A DNA stretch of 64,000 nucleotides from Rummeliibacillus pycnus_A. Its GTDB lineage: Bacteria > Bacillota > Bacilli > Bacillales_A > Planococcaceae. Of the stretch, positions 26,676 through 35,087 are shown piece by piece (the stretch's first letter is position 1; each line of letters opens with the position of its first letter). The notes under the pieces were generated by a model. The model had not been told where the DNA came from. It saw only the letters and a program-made list of their open reading frames with translations, and did no database searches. A program made the position numbers and the translations under genes. Location of the stretch: positions 1,302,001-1,366,000 of the forward strand of contig NZ_CP132291.1 of assembly GCF_044359855.1 (NCBI RefSeq). The letters run 5' to 3'.

Positions 26676-27692
26676 TTATTTTGTTTGATGACGACGTATT
26701 AAATCGATGTGGTCTAGAGCCATCCCAGTACCAATAGCAACACAATCTAATGGGTTTTCTGCGATAAATACAGGCATATTTGTTTCGTCACTAATTACTT
26801 TGTCCAAGTTTTTAAGTAAAGCACCACCGCCAGTTAATACAATACCGCGTTCCATTACGTCAGCAGATAATTCTGGAGGAGTTTGTTCTAATGTTTTTTT
26901 CACGCCATCGATAATCGCTGAAATTGATTCTTTCAATGCATCTACGATTTCAACAGATGAAATTTCAATTGTTTTTGGAAGTCCTGTCACTAAATCACGA
27001 CCGCGAATTTCCATTTTTTCCACTTCACCATCAGTGCTTGCTGAACCAATTTCGATTTTAATAGTTTCAGATGTACGTTCACCGATTGTTAAGTTGTAAG
27101 TTTTACGAATATAAGCAATAATTGCTGAATCCATTGCATCTCCACCGACGCGTACAGATTCACTAGTTACGATACCACCTAATGAAATAACAGCAACCTC
27201 AGATGTACCGCCACCTATATCAACTACCATACTACCTGTTGGTTCCCAAACTGGTAGATTTGCACCGATTGCCGCTGCAAATGGTTCTTCAATTGTATAT
27301 GCTTCTTTTGCACCTGCTTGACGAGAAGCATCAATAACGGCACGTTGTTCTACTGATGTAATACCATAAGGTACACAAATCATTACATTTGGTTTTTTCC
27401 AGTTACCACCAGAAGCCTTCATAGCTTCTTCCATATAATATTTAATCATTGCAGTTGTAATATCGAAATCTGCAATAACACCATCTTTCATCGGGCGGAT
27501 CGCCACGATTGAGCCTGGTGTACGACCAATCATTTTTTTAGCATCGTTACCTACTGCAACGATTTCACCAGAGTGTGTATTTTTCGCAACTACAGAAGGT
27601 TCTCTGAGTACGATTCCTTTACCTTTCAAAAATACCAATGTATTTGCTGTGCCGAGGTCAATCCCGACATCTTTTCCACCTAATCCAAACAC
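26676..27692 (-). CDS. mreB: Actin-like cell-shape protein MreB
   Basis: A 338-aa actin homologue organising lateral wall synthesis. I use the GTG at 27692 because AAAGGAAG lies 9 bases upstream and translation then starts FGLGGKDVGIDLGTANTLVF, the normal MreB N-terminus; the ATGs further upstream add a non-family extension. Phosphate loops DLGTANTLVF and DIGGGTSEVAVI are present. First gene of mreB-mreC-mreD-minC-minD. Confidence 0.97.
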   Translation of the reverse strand: MFGLGGKDVGIDLGTANTLVFLKGKGIVLREPSVVAKNTHSGEIVAVGNDAKKMIGRTPGSIVAIRPMKDGVIADFDITTAMIKYYMEEAMKASGGNWKKPNVMICVPYGITSVEQRAVIDASRQAGAKEAYTIEEPFAAAIGANLPVWEPTGSMVVDIGGGTSEVAVISLGGIVTSESVRVGGDAMDSAIIAYIRKTYNLTIGERTSETIKIEIGSASTDGEVEKMEIRGRDLVTGLPKTIEISSVEIVDALKESISAIIDGVKKTLEQTPPELSADVMERGIVLTGGGALLKNLDKVISDETNMPVFIAENPLDCVAIGTGMALDHIDLIRRHQTK

Positions 27693-27787
27693 TATTTTGT
27701 TCTTCCTTTCTCTTTTAGCCATAACTTTCGTAGCTGTCATAAAATCATAAGTTTCATTATAACGGAAAAGAGTAAAAAATTACAGTA

Positions 27788-28486
27788 CTACATATACCCT
27801 TTCTCTTTTAAACTTATAAATTGATGATCTCCGATAATGACATGGTCTAATAGCTCTATTCCAATGATTAAACCTGCTTCTTGAAGACGCTTAGTCACGT
27901 CGATATCTTCAGGACTTGGAGAAGGATTTCCAGATGGATGATTATGGGCACAAATAATCGAGGCGGCTGATCGTTTTACAGCTTCACGAAAAATTTCACG
28001 GGGATGTACAATTGAAGCATTTAAACTCCCAATAAAAATCGTTTGCTGATGGATAATTTGGTTTTTGACATTTAAGAAAAGCGTCACAAAGTTTTCTTGC
28101 AATAAGGAAGACATATCTGGCATTAAAAACGTCGCGGCATCTTGTGGTGAACGAATTGTGAAACGTTCATCTGCCCTTTTTTTGTGTAAACGTCTTCCTA
28201 ATTCAATAGACGCCAACAGCTGGATGGCCTTTGCTTCACCAATACCTTTAATATCCATAATTTCTTCGATTGTTGCATTCTTTAATTCGTGAAGCTGTTC
28301 AAAATGGGTTAATACACGATTTGCTACATGAAGAACAGATTCTTGCTTCGTGCCCGTCCGGAGTAATATCGCGATCAACTCTTGATTTGATAAACTATCT
28401 GCGCCTTGTCGCTTGAGTCTTTCTCTAGGTCTGTCATCTTGATGCACATCACGAATCATGAGTGGTGCTTCAACATTAGTTACCAT
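27788..28486 (-). CDS. radC: RadC family JAB-domain protein
   Basis: A 232-aa protein with a helix-hairpin-helix segment (IEEIMDIKGIGEAKAIQLLA) and a JAMM/MPN metalloprotease-like motif (CAHNHPSGNPSPSPEDID). Despite the name, a DNA repair role is not established. The ATG at 28486 is 9 bases after AGGGGG and overlaps the end of the maf frame by 11 bases. B. subtilis has it (ysxA) in the same place. Confidence 0.93.
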   Translation of the reverse strand: MVTNVEAPLMIRDVHQDDRPRERLKRQGADSLSNQELIAILLRTGTKQESVLHVANRVLTHFEQLHELKNATIEEIMDIKGIGEAKAIQLLASIELGRRLHKKRADERFTIRSPQDAATFLMPDMSSLLQENFVTLFLNVKNQIIHQQTIFIGSLNASIVHPREIFREAVKRSAASIICAHNHPSGNPSPSPEDIDVTKRLQEAGLIIGIELLDHVIIGDHQFISLKEKGYM

Positions 28487-29087
28487 GTACTTGTTCCCCC
28501 TTTTCAACAGCAATAATTTTCTTATCCGTCAAAAAAGTTCTAAGTACATCTAAAGGAAGTCCTGCGACATTATATTTGCTTCCATCAATCTTCTTCACTA
28601 AATTTTGTCCAACTCCCATTATATTATAACCAACATCTTGCTCAAAAGGTTCCCCTGTTTCGACATATTGAGCAATTATTTTTTCTGATAAACGATGTAT
28701 CGTCACATCCGACTGAACAACAAAAGATGAAAGCTGGTCATCATAGCGAATTCCTACTGCTGTTGTCACTTTATGTTTGTTATTTGATAATCTCTTAAAA
28801 TAAGATATTGCTTCATTTCTAGTACGTGGTAAACGTATAATCTCCCCATTTAAACTTACAACACGTTTAACATTCATATAGCATAATGATGCATGTGGTT
28901 TTTGCATACGTAATAGTTTTACAACTACGGAACTATTGGCAAATTCAAAGGGATTAGTAGGCAATGCATAATCCATTGGCACATCTTGGTGGATGACTGA
29001 AAAAGGTAGTTGTAGTTTCCCAAATAACTCTTCACAATTCCCTTGTGGATTAAGTAAAATAATGTCTTTGTTTGATCGTATTGACAT
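28476..29087 (-). CDS. maf: Maf-like nucleotide pyrophosphatase homologue with eroded active site
   Basis: A 203-aa protein in the maf position between the SPOR gene and radC. The fold can be followed end to end: LQLPFSVIHQDV, the RRLSGxxHxVxT region (FKRLSNNKHKVTTAVGI), YVETGEPFEQ and VKKIDGSKYNVAGLPLDVL. But the residues that make Maf an enzyme are replaced: the SPRR loop near residue 12 reads NPQGNCEEL, the GADT motif reads NVKRVV, the KP pair reads LP, and DKAGAY reads EQDVGY. The length is normal and the frame is open, so it is not a broken gene but probably an inactive or repurposed one. Confidence 0.8.
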   Translation of the reverse strand: MSIRSNKDIILLNPQGNCEELFGKLQLPFSVIHQDVPMDYALPTNPFEFANSSVVVKLLRMQKPHASLCYMNVKRVVSLNGEIIRLPRTRNEAISYFKRLSNNKHKVTTAVGIRYDDQLSSFVVQSDVTIHRLSEKIIAQYVETGEPFEQDVGYNIMGVGQNLVKKIDGSKYNVAGLPLDVLRTFLTDKKIIAVEKGEQVHGN

Positions 29088-29184
29088 TCCATCATACCTC
29101 CTTTTTAGCCATCATAATAGAAAAGTAAAATTTAGGGAAATCACCAAAAATAAACGAAATTCTGTTTTACATCTATTTTAACGA

Positions 29185-29814
29185 TCAAAATTTAATTTCT
29201 AAGCAATCATTTTGCGAGACATAATGCGCTAAAAGTTGTAATTTTACCACCTCTAAATTATTGGAAACCTTTGTCATTGCAGTAACTTTCCCCTTCCAAT
29301 CAGCTGGAGTGGCTTTTCCTTTAGTAGAATCGCTAAAATTTAATTTTGCGACTTTGCCAACTTCCAGTAATTGTGGTATATTTTTTAGTCCCTTTTCTTC
29401 ACAAGCTGCTCCAGATAACGTAAATGGCTTTACAAAGGCATCTTTGCTCACGGTGGACTTGATCTTCTTTTCATTATTTCCTACTGCGCTCCATAAATAG
29501 AATTGCTTTCCGACTGGCACAATCGCAACATTTTCATATTCAGGATGACCAGCTAGAAAATCCGATGCTGCTTGTGACGATGTATAGACACCGTATTGAA
29601 TTGCATAGAATTTTACTGGTTTACTTGTTTCTTTTGTACTTTGTGACGTACTGGAAGATAATGTTTGTTCATCAGGTTGCGCTGATCTCTTTTCAACTGT
29701 CTGCAAGATAAAGAAAAATAGCAGCACCCCCGCAGCACCTATCAATACGCCATGAATAACTGCCGCTAGCATAAAATGTGTTTGTTCCTGTTTTTTTCTA
29801 CTATTAAATTTCAT
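29185..29814 (-). CDS. SPOR-domain membrane protein (SpoIIB-like)
   Basis: A 209-aa bitopic protein: basic N-terminus, one membrane segment (VIHGVLIGAAGVLLFFFILQ), a Ser/Thr-rich linker and a SPOR-like domain (KFYAIQYGVYTSSQAASDFL, then VAIVPVGKQFYLWSAVG) that binds denuded peptidoglycan at septa. B. subtilis has spoIIB, a SPOR protein of engulfment, at exactly this position between comC and maf, so I infer the same role. The ATG at 29814 follows GGGGTG; a TTG 18 bases upstream has no site. Confidence 0.75.
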   Translation of the reverse strand: MKFNSRKKQEQTHFMLAAVIHGVLIGAAGVLLFFFILQTVEKRSAQPDEQTLSSSTSQSTKETSKPVKFYAIQYGVYTSSQAASDFLAGHPEYENVAIVPVGKQFYLWSAVGNNEKKIKSTVSKDAFVKPFTLSGAACEEKGLKNIPQLLEVGKVAKLNFSDSTKGKATPADWKGKVTAMTKVSNNLEVVKLQLLAHYVSQNDCLEIKF

Positions 29815-29851
29815 GACATCACCCCTATTCAATACCCTAGCAGAATAGACA

Positions 29852-29882
29852 TAAAAAAAGACAAGACTGATGTCGTCTTGTC
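29852..29882 (-). terminator. Terminator of the pilus operon
   Basis: Perfect 8-bp stem GACAAGAC (29860-29867) with GTCTTGTC (29875-29882), followed on the minus strand by seven T. It lies 17 bases after the prepilin peptidase stop. Confidence 0.88.
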
Positions 29883-29898
29883 CTAAAAAGTTTTCTAT

Positions 29899-30654
29899 TT
29901 AAAATAACAAATTAGTATACCATTCGAGTATCTCTTGCCCATAAAAATACGTCAACACGCTTCCCACAGCAATCCATGGTCCAAATGGGATTGGTTGCTT
30001 ACGTCCCCTTTTTTGCCATATAAGTTGTACTACACCTGCTACAAGTCCGATTACTGCAGACACAAACAAAGCCACGATGGTCAACTTAAAACCCAGTACA
30101 AGACCAATGACGAAAAATAACTTAATATCTCCACCACCCATACCACCTTTCGACACAAAGGCAATAACAAACAAAATACCAAATCCAACAAACGCCCCAA
30201 CAATCGCATCCCACCAAGGATCTAGTGAAGAAAAAACACGACATATACTAAGCACAACCGCAAATGGCAATAGCACTTTATCAGGAATAAGCATATATAC
30301 AATATCTGAAACAGTAATAATCACTAGCAGTGAGATAAATAGTAATGCAACTGCTAATTCTGGAGTAAATCCAAAATGAAGATATGCTAAAGTAAATAAA
30401 ATTCCCGTTAATAGTTCCATTAACGGATGGAAGAATCCGATTTTCTCACCGCATGTACGACACTTCCCTCCTAAGAAAACATAGGATAGGACAGGTACTA
30501 AATCGATTGTCGTCAATCTTCTTTTACATCCACCACAATGTGAAGGTGGCGAAACAATTGATTCACCCTTTGGCACACGTACTCCAACCACATTAAAAAA
30601 AGAACCAAATACTAAACCAACTATCATAAAAAACACTGCATAGACAATTTCCAT
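29899..30654 (-). CDS. comC: Prepilin leader peptidase/N-methyltransferase (ComC/PilD)
   Basis: A 251-aa polytopic aspartic protease that removes type IV prepilin leaders and methylates the new N-terminus. N-terminal FGSFFNVVGVRVPKGESIV, two CxxC pairs (CGGCKRR and CRTCGEK), and the catalytic Asp residues in ITVSDIVYMLIPD and GMGGGDIKLFF. Last gene of the pilus cluster; the substrates are the pilin genes at 33.3 and 39.6-41.8 kb. Confidence 0.96.
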   Translation of the reverse strand: MEIVYAVFFMIVGLVFGSFFNVVGVRVPKGESIVSPPSHCGGCKRRLTTIDLVPVLSYVFLGGKCRTCGEKIGFFHPLMELLTGILFTLAYLHFGFTPELAVALLFISLLVIITVSDIVYMLIPDKVLLPFAVVLSICRVFSSLDPWWDAIVGAFVGFGILFVIAFVSKGGMGGGDIKLFFVIGLVLGFKLTIVALFVSAVIGLVAGVVQLIWQKRGRKQPIPFGPWIAVGSVLTYFYGQEILEWYTNLLF

Positions 30655-30666
30655 CTTTTATCCCTC

Positions 30667-30786
30667 TTTACCCCGCTTTAACGGGCAGTATACCCCACCT
30701 TAAGGCTAAGCTTGGGTTAACTGCCCATAAAAGCCCGATTGGTTAAACTAACAATCAGTAGAAAAGCACCACTGATTGAAGTTCCA
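30667..30786. repeat. Intergenic palindromic repeat, copy B
   Basis: Fills the 134-base gap between pilO and the prepilin peptidase gene. Its complement shares ACCAATCGGGCTTTTAYGGG and GGCAGTTA, plus TTCMATCAGTGG further out, with copy C at 58.3-58.5 kb. Within it TTAACGGGCAGTATACCCC (30678-30696) and TTGGGTTAACTGCCCATAA (30712-30730) are inverted and can form a long stem in the pilus transcript. Confidence 0.75.
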
Positions 30787-30788
30787 CT

Positions 30789-31601
30789 TTACTTATTGTT
30801 TTGATCATCCAATTGACCGACATAATAGAAGGTTGTAAGTTGAATTGTCGCTTGCAATTGATCTTCTTTGGTATCTGTAGATGAACCTGTAACTTCTGTA
30901 TTTGGGGTTGCATAAGAAACAGAGTCAATACGCACAATTCGAGGTAAAGTCTCAATTCCCTTTAAAAATTCTTTGATTTCTTTTTTATCTGTTGCTGAAA
31001 CAGATAAGTTCATTGTTAAAAGTTTCAATGAATCTGGCAAACTACTAGACGCAATAGGTGACACAGGTACTGCATTTTTTTCACTATCTTGATTAGCAGT
31101 TTGTTGTTCTTTCGTAGTTGTATTATTTTGATTTGTATTTTGACCTTGTGTTTGTGGTGCATCTTTTGATGATGTAGCTTCCGCTGTTTGATTGTTTGCA
31201 ACATTCTCATTTGACGTTCCGGCATTTTGCTCATCCGTATTAATCGTTTCTTTCACAGCTGCGTCATAGTTATTAAAAGCAATATCCAATACTTCTGTAT
31301 TGCTAACCGATTCTAATTGTTCAATCGAATTTATCAAACTACTTAGTTCTCTTTTTGTAGGAACTTCCGTCGTTAATTCAGCAGTACTTTTTTTCTTAGC
31401 TTCTTGATTTGACTTTATAGTTTCTAATTGTTTTTCTAACACCTTCGATTGTGACTTCAAATCTGAAATTTGATATTGCAACGAATCTCGTTCTTGCATT
31501 TTCGGATAAACGACATAATAAAAGACCGCAAATCCTATTACAAATACAAATGCAGCGATTAAGAGAGACGTCACTTTTTTGTTCGAACCGAATGACTTCA
31601 T
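30789..31601 (-). CDS. pilO: Type IV pilus inner-membrane protein PilO
   Basis: A 270-aa bitopic protein: N-terminal membrane segment (VTSLLIAAFVFVIGFAVFYY), coiled coil (about residues 35-70), a low-complexity Asn/Gln/Thr/Glu linker and a C-terminal ferredoxin-like domain (LKLLTMNLSVSATDKKEIK). It forms the alignment complex with PilM and PilN. Start overlaps pilN by 4 bases. Confidence 0.88.
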   Translation of the reverse strand: MKSFGSNKKVTSLLIAAFVFVIGFAVFYYVVYPKMQERDSLQYQISDLKSQSKVLEKQLETIKSNQEAKKKSTAELTTEVPTKRELSSLINSIEQLESVSNTEVLDIAFNNYDAAVKETINTDEQNAGTSNENVANNQTAEATSSKDAPQTQGQNTNQNNTTTKEQQTANQDSEKNAVPVSPIASSSLPDSLKLLTMNLSVSATDKKEIKEFLKGIETLPRIVRIDSVSYATPNTEVTGSSTDTKEDQLQATIQLTTFYYVGQLDDQNNK

Positions 31602-32185
31602 GGACGTTCACCCTCTGCCAATAGATTTGCTTGATTGATCTTTAGTTGAATTATAGCAGTATAACGAGGGACAAGCTGATCACTCGCTGTAGCATCTTGG
31701 TACTCTTTTTTATCTGGTTCAAATGATGTCACAGAAGCGACTTGTACATCTGTATACAGTTTATCTGTCATTAAGTTTTGAACATACGAAGATATGCCAT
31801 GTAATGTTTCAAAATCAGCCGTCATGGTTACACCTGATTCATTATATGTAATATTCGTCAGTTTTTCATACGATTCAAGATGGCTCTCAATACTATCAAC
31901 AATCGGTGTCACTGGATAGGATACGGATTCTACAAATTTCACTGATTGATCGAAAGAGCCTTGAGATTCGTTTTGGAAATTGGCAATCTGTTTATTATAG
32001 TGATCTACTTTATTCGATAACGCTTGTTGCTGAGAATCTAGTGATTGAATATCACCTTTTATTGAAAAATAGTAAATACCAAATACGATGAACATCAAAG
32101 TAGCAATCAGAACAACCAGCCATAAGATTGGGCTGTTCGTTGCCCTTTTTTCCACCTTAGGTAAGAGGTTAATATCCGGAATCAT
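31598..32185 (-). CDS. pilN: Type IV pilus assembly protein PilN
   Basis: A 195-aa protein with the diagnostic PilN N-terminus MIPDINLLPKVEKR, the peptide that docks in PilM, then a membrane segment (LWLVVLIATLMFIVFGIYY), a coiled coil and a small C-terminal domain. Overlaps pilM by 4 bases. Confidence 0.92.
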   Translation of the reverse strand: MIPDINLLPKVEKRATNSPILWLVVLIATLMFIVFGIYYFSIKGDIQSLDSQQQALSNKVDHYNKQIANFQNESQGSFDQSVKFVESVSYPVTPIVDSIESHLESYEKLTNITYNESGVTMTADFETLHGISSYVQNLMTDKLYTDVQVASVTSFEPDKKEYQDATASDQLVPRYTAIIQLKINQANLLAEGERP

Positions 32186-33162
32186 ACCTTTACGACCTCC
32201 TTCAAGGCTAAACTAACGAGACTCGCTTGCGATGCCTTAAAGTTCGGAAACTCCTCTGCCATTACTTGATCCGTAAAGATATGTACAGGTAAAGCAACTT
32301 GACTTCCAAGCATATCCGCAATATATAAAAGCTCTGGTGAATCCCCCATTACAACGATTTGGTCAACACCTTTTTCACCTTTGTTCAAGGAATAATGATA
32401 GAAATTGATAATACGTTCGATTTCAGATAATGGCTCCATTAATGCAGTTTGATATTCACTGATTTCATCATTATAAAAATAGTCAAAACCATCCTCTGTA
32501 TAGCGCGATTGCCATTTACTACGTTCTGTCTCAATCGTTTGAAAACGCAAAAACTCCACTTCGCCTAATGAATAAATGACTAAAGATAGTTCATTAATCG
32601 ACCAGTTGGCAATAAGTGTTGTCGTATTAACTAAATTCGGTATTACCTGGTCCACTAACCGAATCTGCGAAACGACTTTGATATCTGCGACAACAGGCGT
32701 TAGTCCAGCATCTGACAGCAACCCCACTACTTTTTGTACCTCATCCGCATTGGTCGCAAAGATCGTTGCCTTACCATCTCCTGGTTTAGCATCATAAATA
32801 TCAATCAGCGGATTTTCAAAAGGTAGATGAATCGTCCGGCCTATCTCCATCTCCACATACTGTTTGATAGATGAGACATCCACTAATTCTTGCGGATGAT
32901 CGATTGCTTTCATCATAACCGTGCTTTCAGGTACATAAAAGCTAACATTTTGACTTTTTATGCCCCATTTTTTTACGTGATCCTTTAACAGCTCAAAAAA
33001 AACTAATTCATCTTCAATCATTCCATCCACTACTACGCCTTCATCTAGTGGAATAGATTGCACCTTCGCCTGTGATAAATCATTGGAGTTGGACGTTAAC
33101 ACTTTCAATACAAAATCATTATATACAAGCACTACTTGTCGCTTTTTCTTCCCAAACAACAT
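32182..33162 (-). CDS. pilM: Type IV pilus assembly ATPase-like protein PilM
   Basis: A 326-aa cytosolic actin-fold protein that carries PilN. Recognised from position and features such as VVDGMIEDELVFFELLKDHV, YVEMEIGRTIHLPFENPLID and VDQIVVMGDSPELLYIADML. The central fold is diverged, as in other Firmicutes. Confidence 0.88.
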   Translation of the reverse strand: MLFGKKKRQVVLVYNDFVLKVLTSNSNDLSQAKVQSIPLDEGVVVDGMIEDELVFFELLKDHVKKWGIKSQNVSFYVPESTVMMKAIDHPQELVDVSSIKQYVEMEIGRTIHLPFENPLIDIYDAKPGDGKATIFATNADEVQKVVGLLSDAGLTPVVADIKVVSQIRLVDQVIPNLVNTTTLIANWSINELSLVIYSLGEVEFLRFQTIETERSKWQSRYTEDGFDYFYNDEISEYQTALMEPLSEIERIINFYHYSLNKGEKGVDQIVVMGDSPELLYIADMLGSQVALPVHIFTDQVMAEEFPNFKASQASLVSLALKEVVKV

Positions 33163-33295
33163 ATGTATTCCTCCTACATGAAAGCTTTAATACTTCGGTG
33201 GAGAAAGCCTTGGTGCATGCGAATGCATGGTGTTTGCCTTTCTTCAACGAAAGATTAAAGAGGGACAGCAGCTGGGAGCTGCTGTATTTTAATAA

Positions 33296-33784
33296 TTATT
33301 TATTATTCCCCATAACGATCGCTAACTTATCATCAGTAATTGTTGTAGTTGCTGTAGTTCCTGTTACCCCCATAGCTTTATTAACAGCATCTATCATAGA
33401 TTTCACCTTAATATTTGCTAGATCTGCATAAACTAATGAGTAACTTGATTTTGTTGTTCCACTTTTAGGTGTTACTGTAACTTTATCACCGGTGGCTAAT
33501 TTGGCACCATCTACATAATCTTCTAATTCAGCATTGTCACAAATAATTGTTGTATTATCTGTTTCTGGCTTTCCACACGCCCCATCAGAAATAGCTATTT
33601 TAGCACCAGAAATTACTTGAGAAGCATCTGCTAAAATTGCTTTATCATGTGATTTATTGATAATATTCCCAATCGCAGGAATAGCAATCAAAGCAATAAT
33701 CGCAATAATTACGATAACCGCTAAAAGTTCAATCAAAGTCATACCTTTTTGGTTTTTCATGAGTTTTTTCATTTTCGTTTTCAT
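33296..33784 (-). CDS. Major type IV pilin
   Basis: A 162-aa class III prepilin. Leader MKTKMKKLMKNQKG is followed by MTLIELLAVIVIIAIIAL with the conserved Glu at +5. The mature domain has a Cys pair (DGACGKPE and TIICDNAE) that may form the usual pilin disulfide. AGGAGGAAG lies upstream of the ATG at 33784. A second in-frame start at 33850, with its own GGGAGGTG site, would add 22 residues. It lies between pilC and pilM, and the noncoding 133 bases before pilM leave room for a secondary promoter. Confidence 0.93.
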   Translation of the reverse strand: MKTKMKKLMKNQKGMTLIELLAVIVIIAIIALIAIPAIGNIINKSHDKAILADASQVISGAKIAISDGACGKPETDNTTIICDNAELEDYVDGAKLATGDKVTVTPKSGTTKSSYSLVYADLANIKVKSMIDAVNKAMGVTGTTATTTITDDKLAIVMGNNK

Positions 33785-33881
33785 GTTACTTCCTCCTTTT
33801 TCATATGTAGTTTCTTCACCTAGGAAATTTCTCGAATTGTCGTTCATCATTTCCTTTTCACCTCCCTTCAACTGAACTCTG

Positions 33882-35087
33882 TTACATTTGTTCATATAAA
33901 CTAAACATCGGCAACATAACTGCTGCCATGATGAAACCAACTACACCCGCCAATAGAATAATCATGATTGGCTCGATTAATGCTTTCAGTGAATCAACTG
34001 TGCGATCAACATCGTCTTCATAAAACTCTGCGATTTTCTCGAGCATATAGTCTAAAGAACCGGTTTGTTCTCCAATTGAAACCATTTGTGTTACTAATGG
34101 AGGGAATACCCAGCTTTGCTCTAACGGCTCTGCCAACGGGCTTCCTTTTTCCAATGAGAATTTTGATTTTTTAATTACTTCTTCAATTACCGGGTCACCA
34201 ATAATTTTTTCAACTATAACTAATGCATTTAATATAGGAACTGAGCTACTAAATAATGTAGCTAATGTTCTAGTCATACGAGCAATAGCGGACTTCTGAA
34301 GAACCTTTCCAAAAATCGGCATTTTTAGTAAAATATAATGCGTATAATAGTTAAACTTCTTATTATTTTTATAAAAAAATATAAAGCCACCAACAATAGA
34401 GATCGTCACAAGCAAGAAAATCCACCAGAAGTTTTTTAAAGCATTACTAAAAGCTAATACAATTAAAGTGATTGTTGGCAAGTCCGCTCCAAAGCTTGCA
34501 AATGACTCTGTAAATCTAGGAACTAACCAAAGTAACATAAAGATTGAAACACAGACAATCAGTACAATTAACACAATTGGATACATCATCGTAGACTGGA
34601 TTTTCTTCTTCAATTTAAATGACTTCTCATAACTAAACGCCATACGATCCAATGTATCATCCAAATTCCCTGTTGCTTCCCCTGCTTTCATCATATTGAC
34701 AAATAAGACTGGGAAAATTTTCGGAAACTTTGCTGCAGCATCTGAAAAAGCAATCCCTGAACGTAAATCCTCTTCAACACCAATCAATGCTTTTTTCAAG
34801 CCTTTACTTGATGTTTGCTCAGATAAAATATGAGTGGCTTCAACAATCGATATCCCTGCGCGTATTAATGTTGCAAATTGGCGGCAATAGATAACAAAGT
34901 CTTCATTTTTCATGGGACTACCAATCGTCAAATCCTTATGCAAAATACTGTTGGATTCTTCTATTTGTCGTGGATTTATACCTTTATCACGAAGTTTTTT
35001 AACTGCTAATTGCTTAGAATTTGCTTCGATTGTGCCTTTTTCCATCGCCCCCTGCATTGTTCGGCCACTAAAACGATAAACCGTCAT
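33882..35087 (-). CDS. pilC: Type IV pilus platform protein PilC
   Basis: A 401-aa inner-membrane platform with two T2SSF domains (FVIYCRQFATLIRAGISIVE and ARMTRTLATLFSSSVPILNA) and three membrane segments. It couples the PilB and PilT motors to the growing fibre. Overlaps pilT by 4 bases. Confidence 0.96.
   Translation of the reverse strand: MTVYRFSGRTMQGAMEKGTIEANSKQLAVKKLRDKGINPRQIEESNSILHKDLTIGSPMKNEDFVIYCRQFATLIRAGISIVEATHILSEQTSSKGLKKALIGVEEDLRSGIAFSDAAAKFPKIFPVLFVNMMKAGEATGNLDDTLDRMAFSYEKSFKLKKKIQSTMMYPIVLIVLIVCVSIFMLLWLVPRFTESFASFGADLPTITLIVLAFSNALKNFWWIFLLVTISIVGGFIFFYKNNKKFNYYTHYILLKMPIFGKVLQKSAIARMTRTLATLFSSSVPILNALVIVEKIIGDPVIEEVIKKSKFSLEKGSPLAEPLEQSWVFPPLVTQMVSIGEQTGSLDYMLEKIAEFYEDDVDRTVDSLKALIEPIMIILLAGVVGFIMAAVMLPMFSLYEQM

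Noticed and set aside
29812..29832. TTG start at 29832 for the SPOR protein.
   Set aside because: No ribosome site; the ATG at 29814 has GGGGTG upstream.
33850..33940. Pilin start at 33940.
   Set aside because: This part overlaps the end of pilC, has no site and would place the class III leader far inside the protein.
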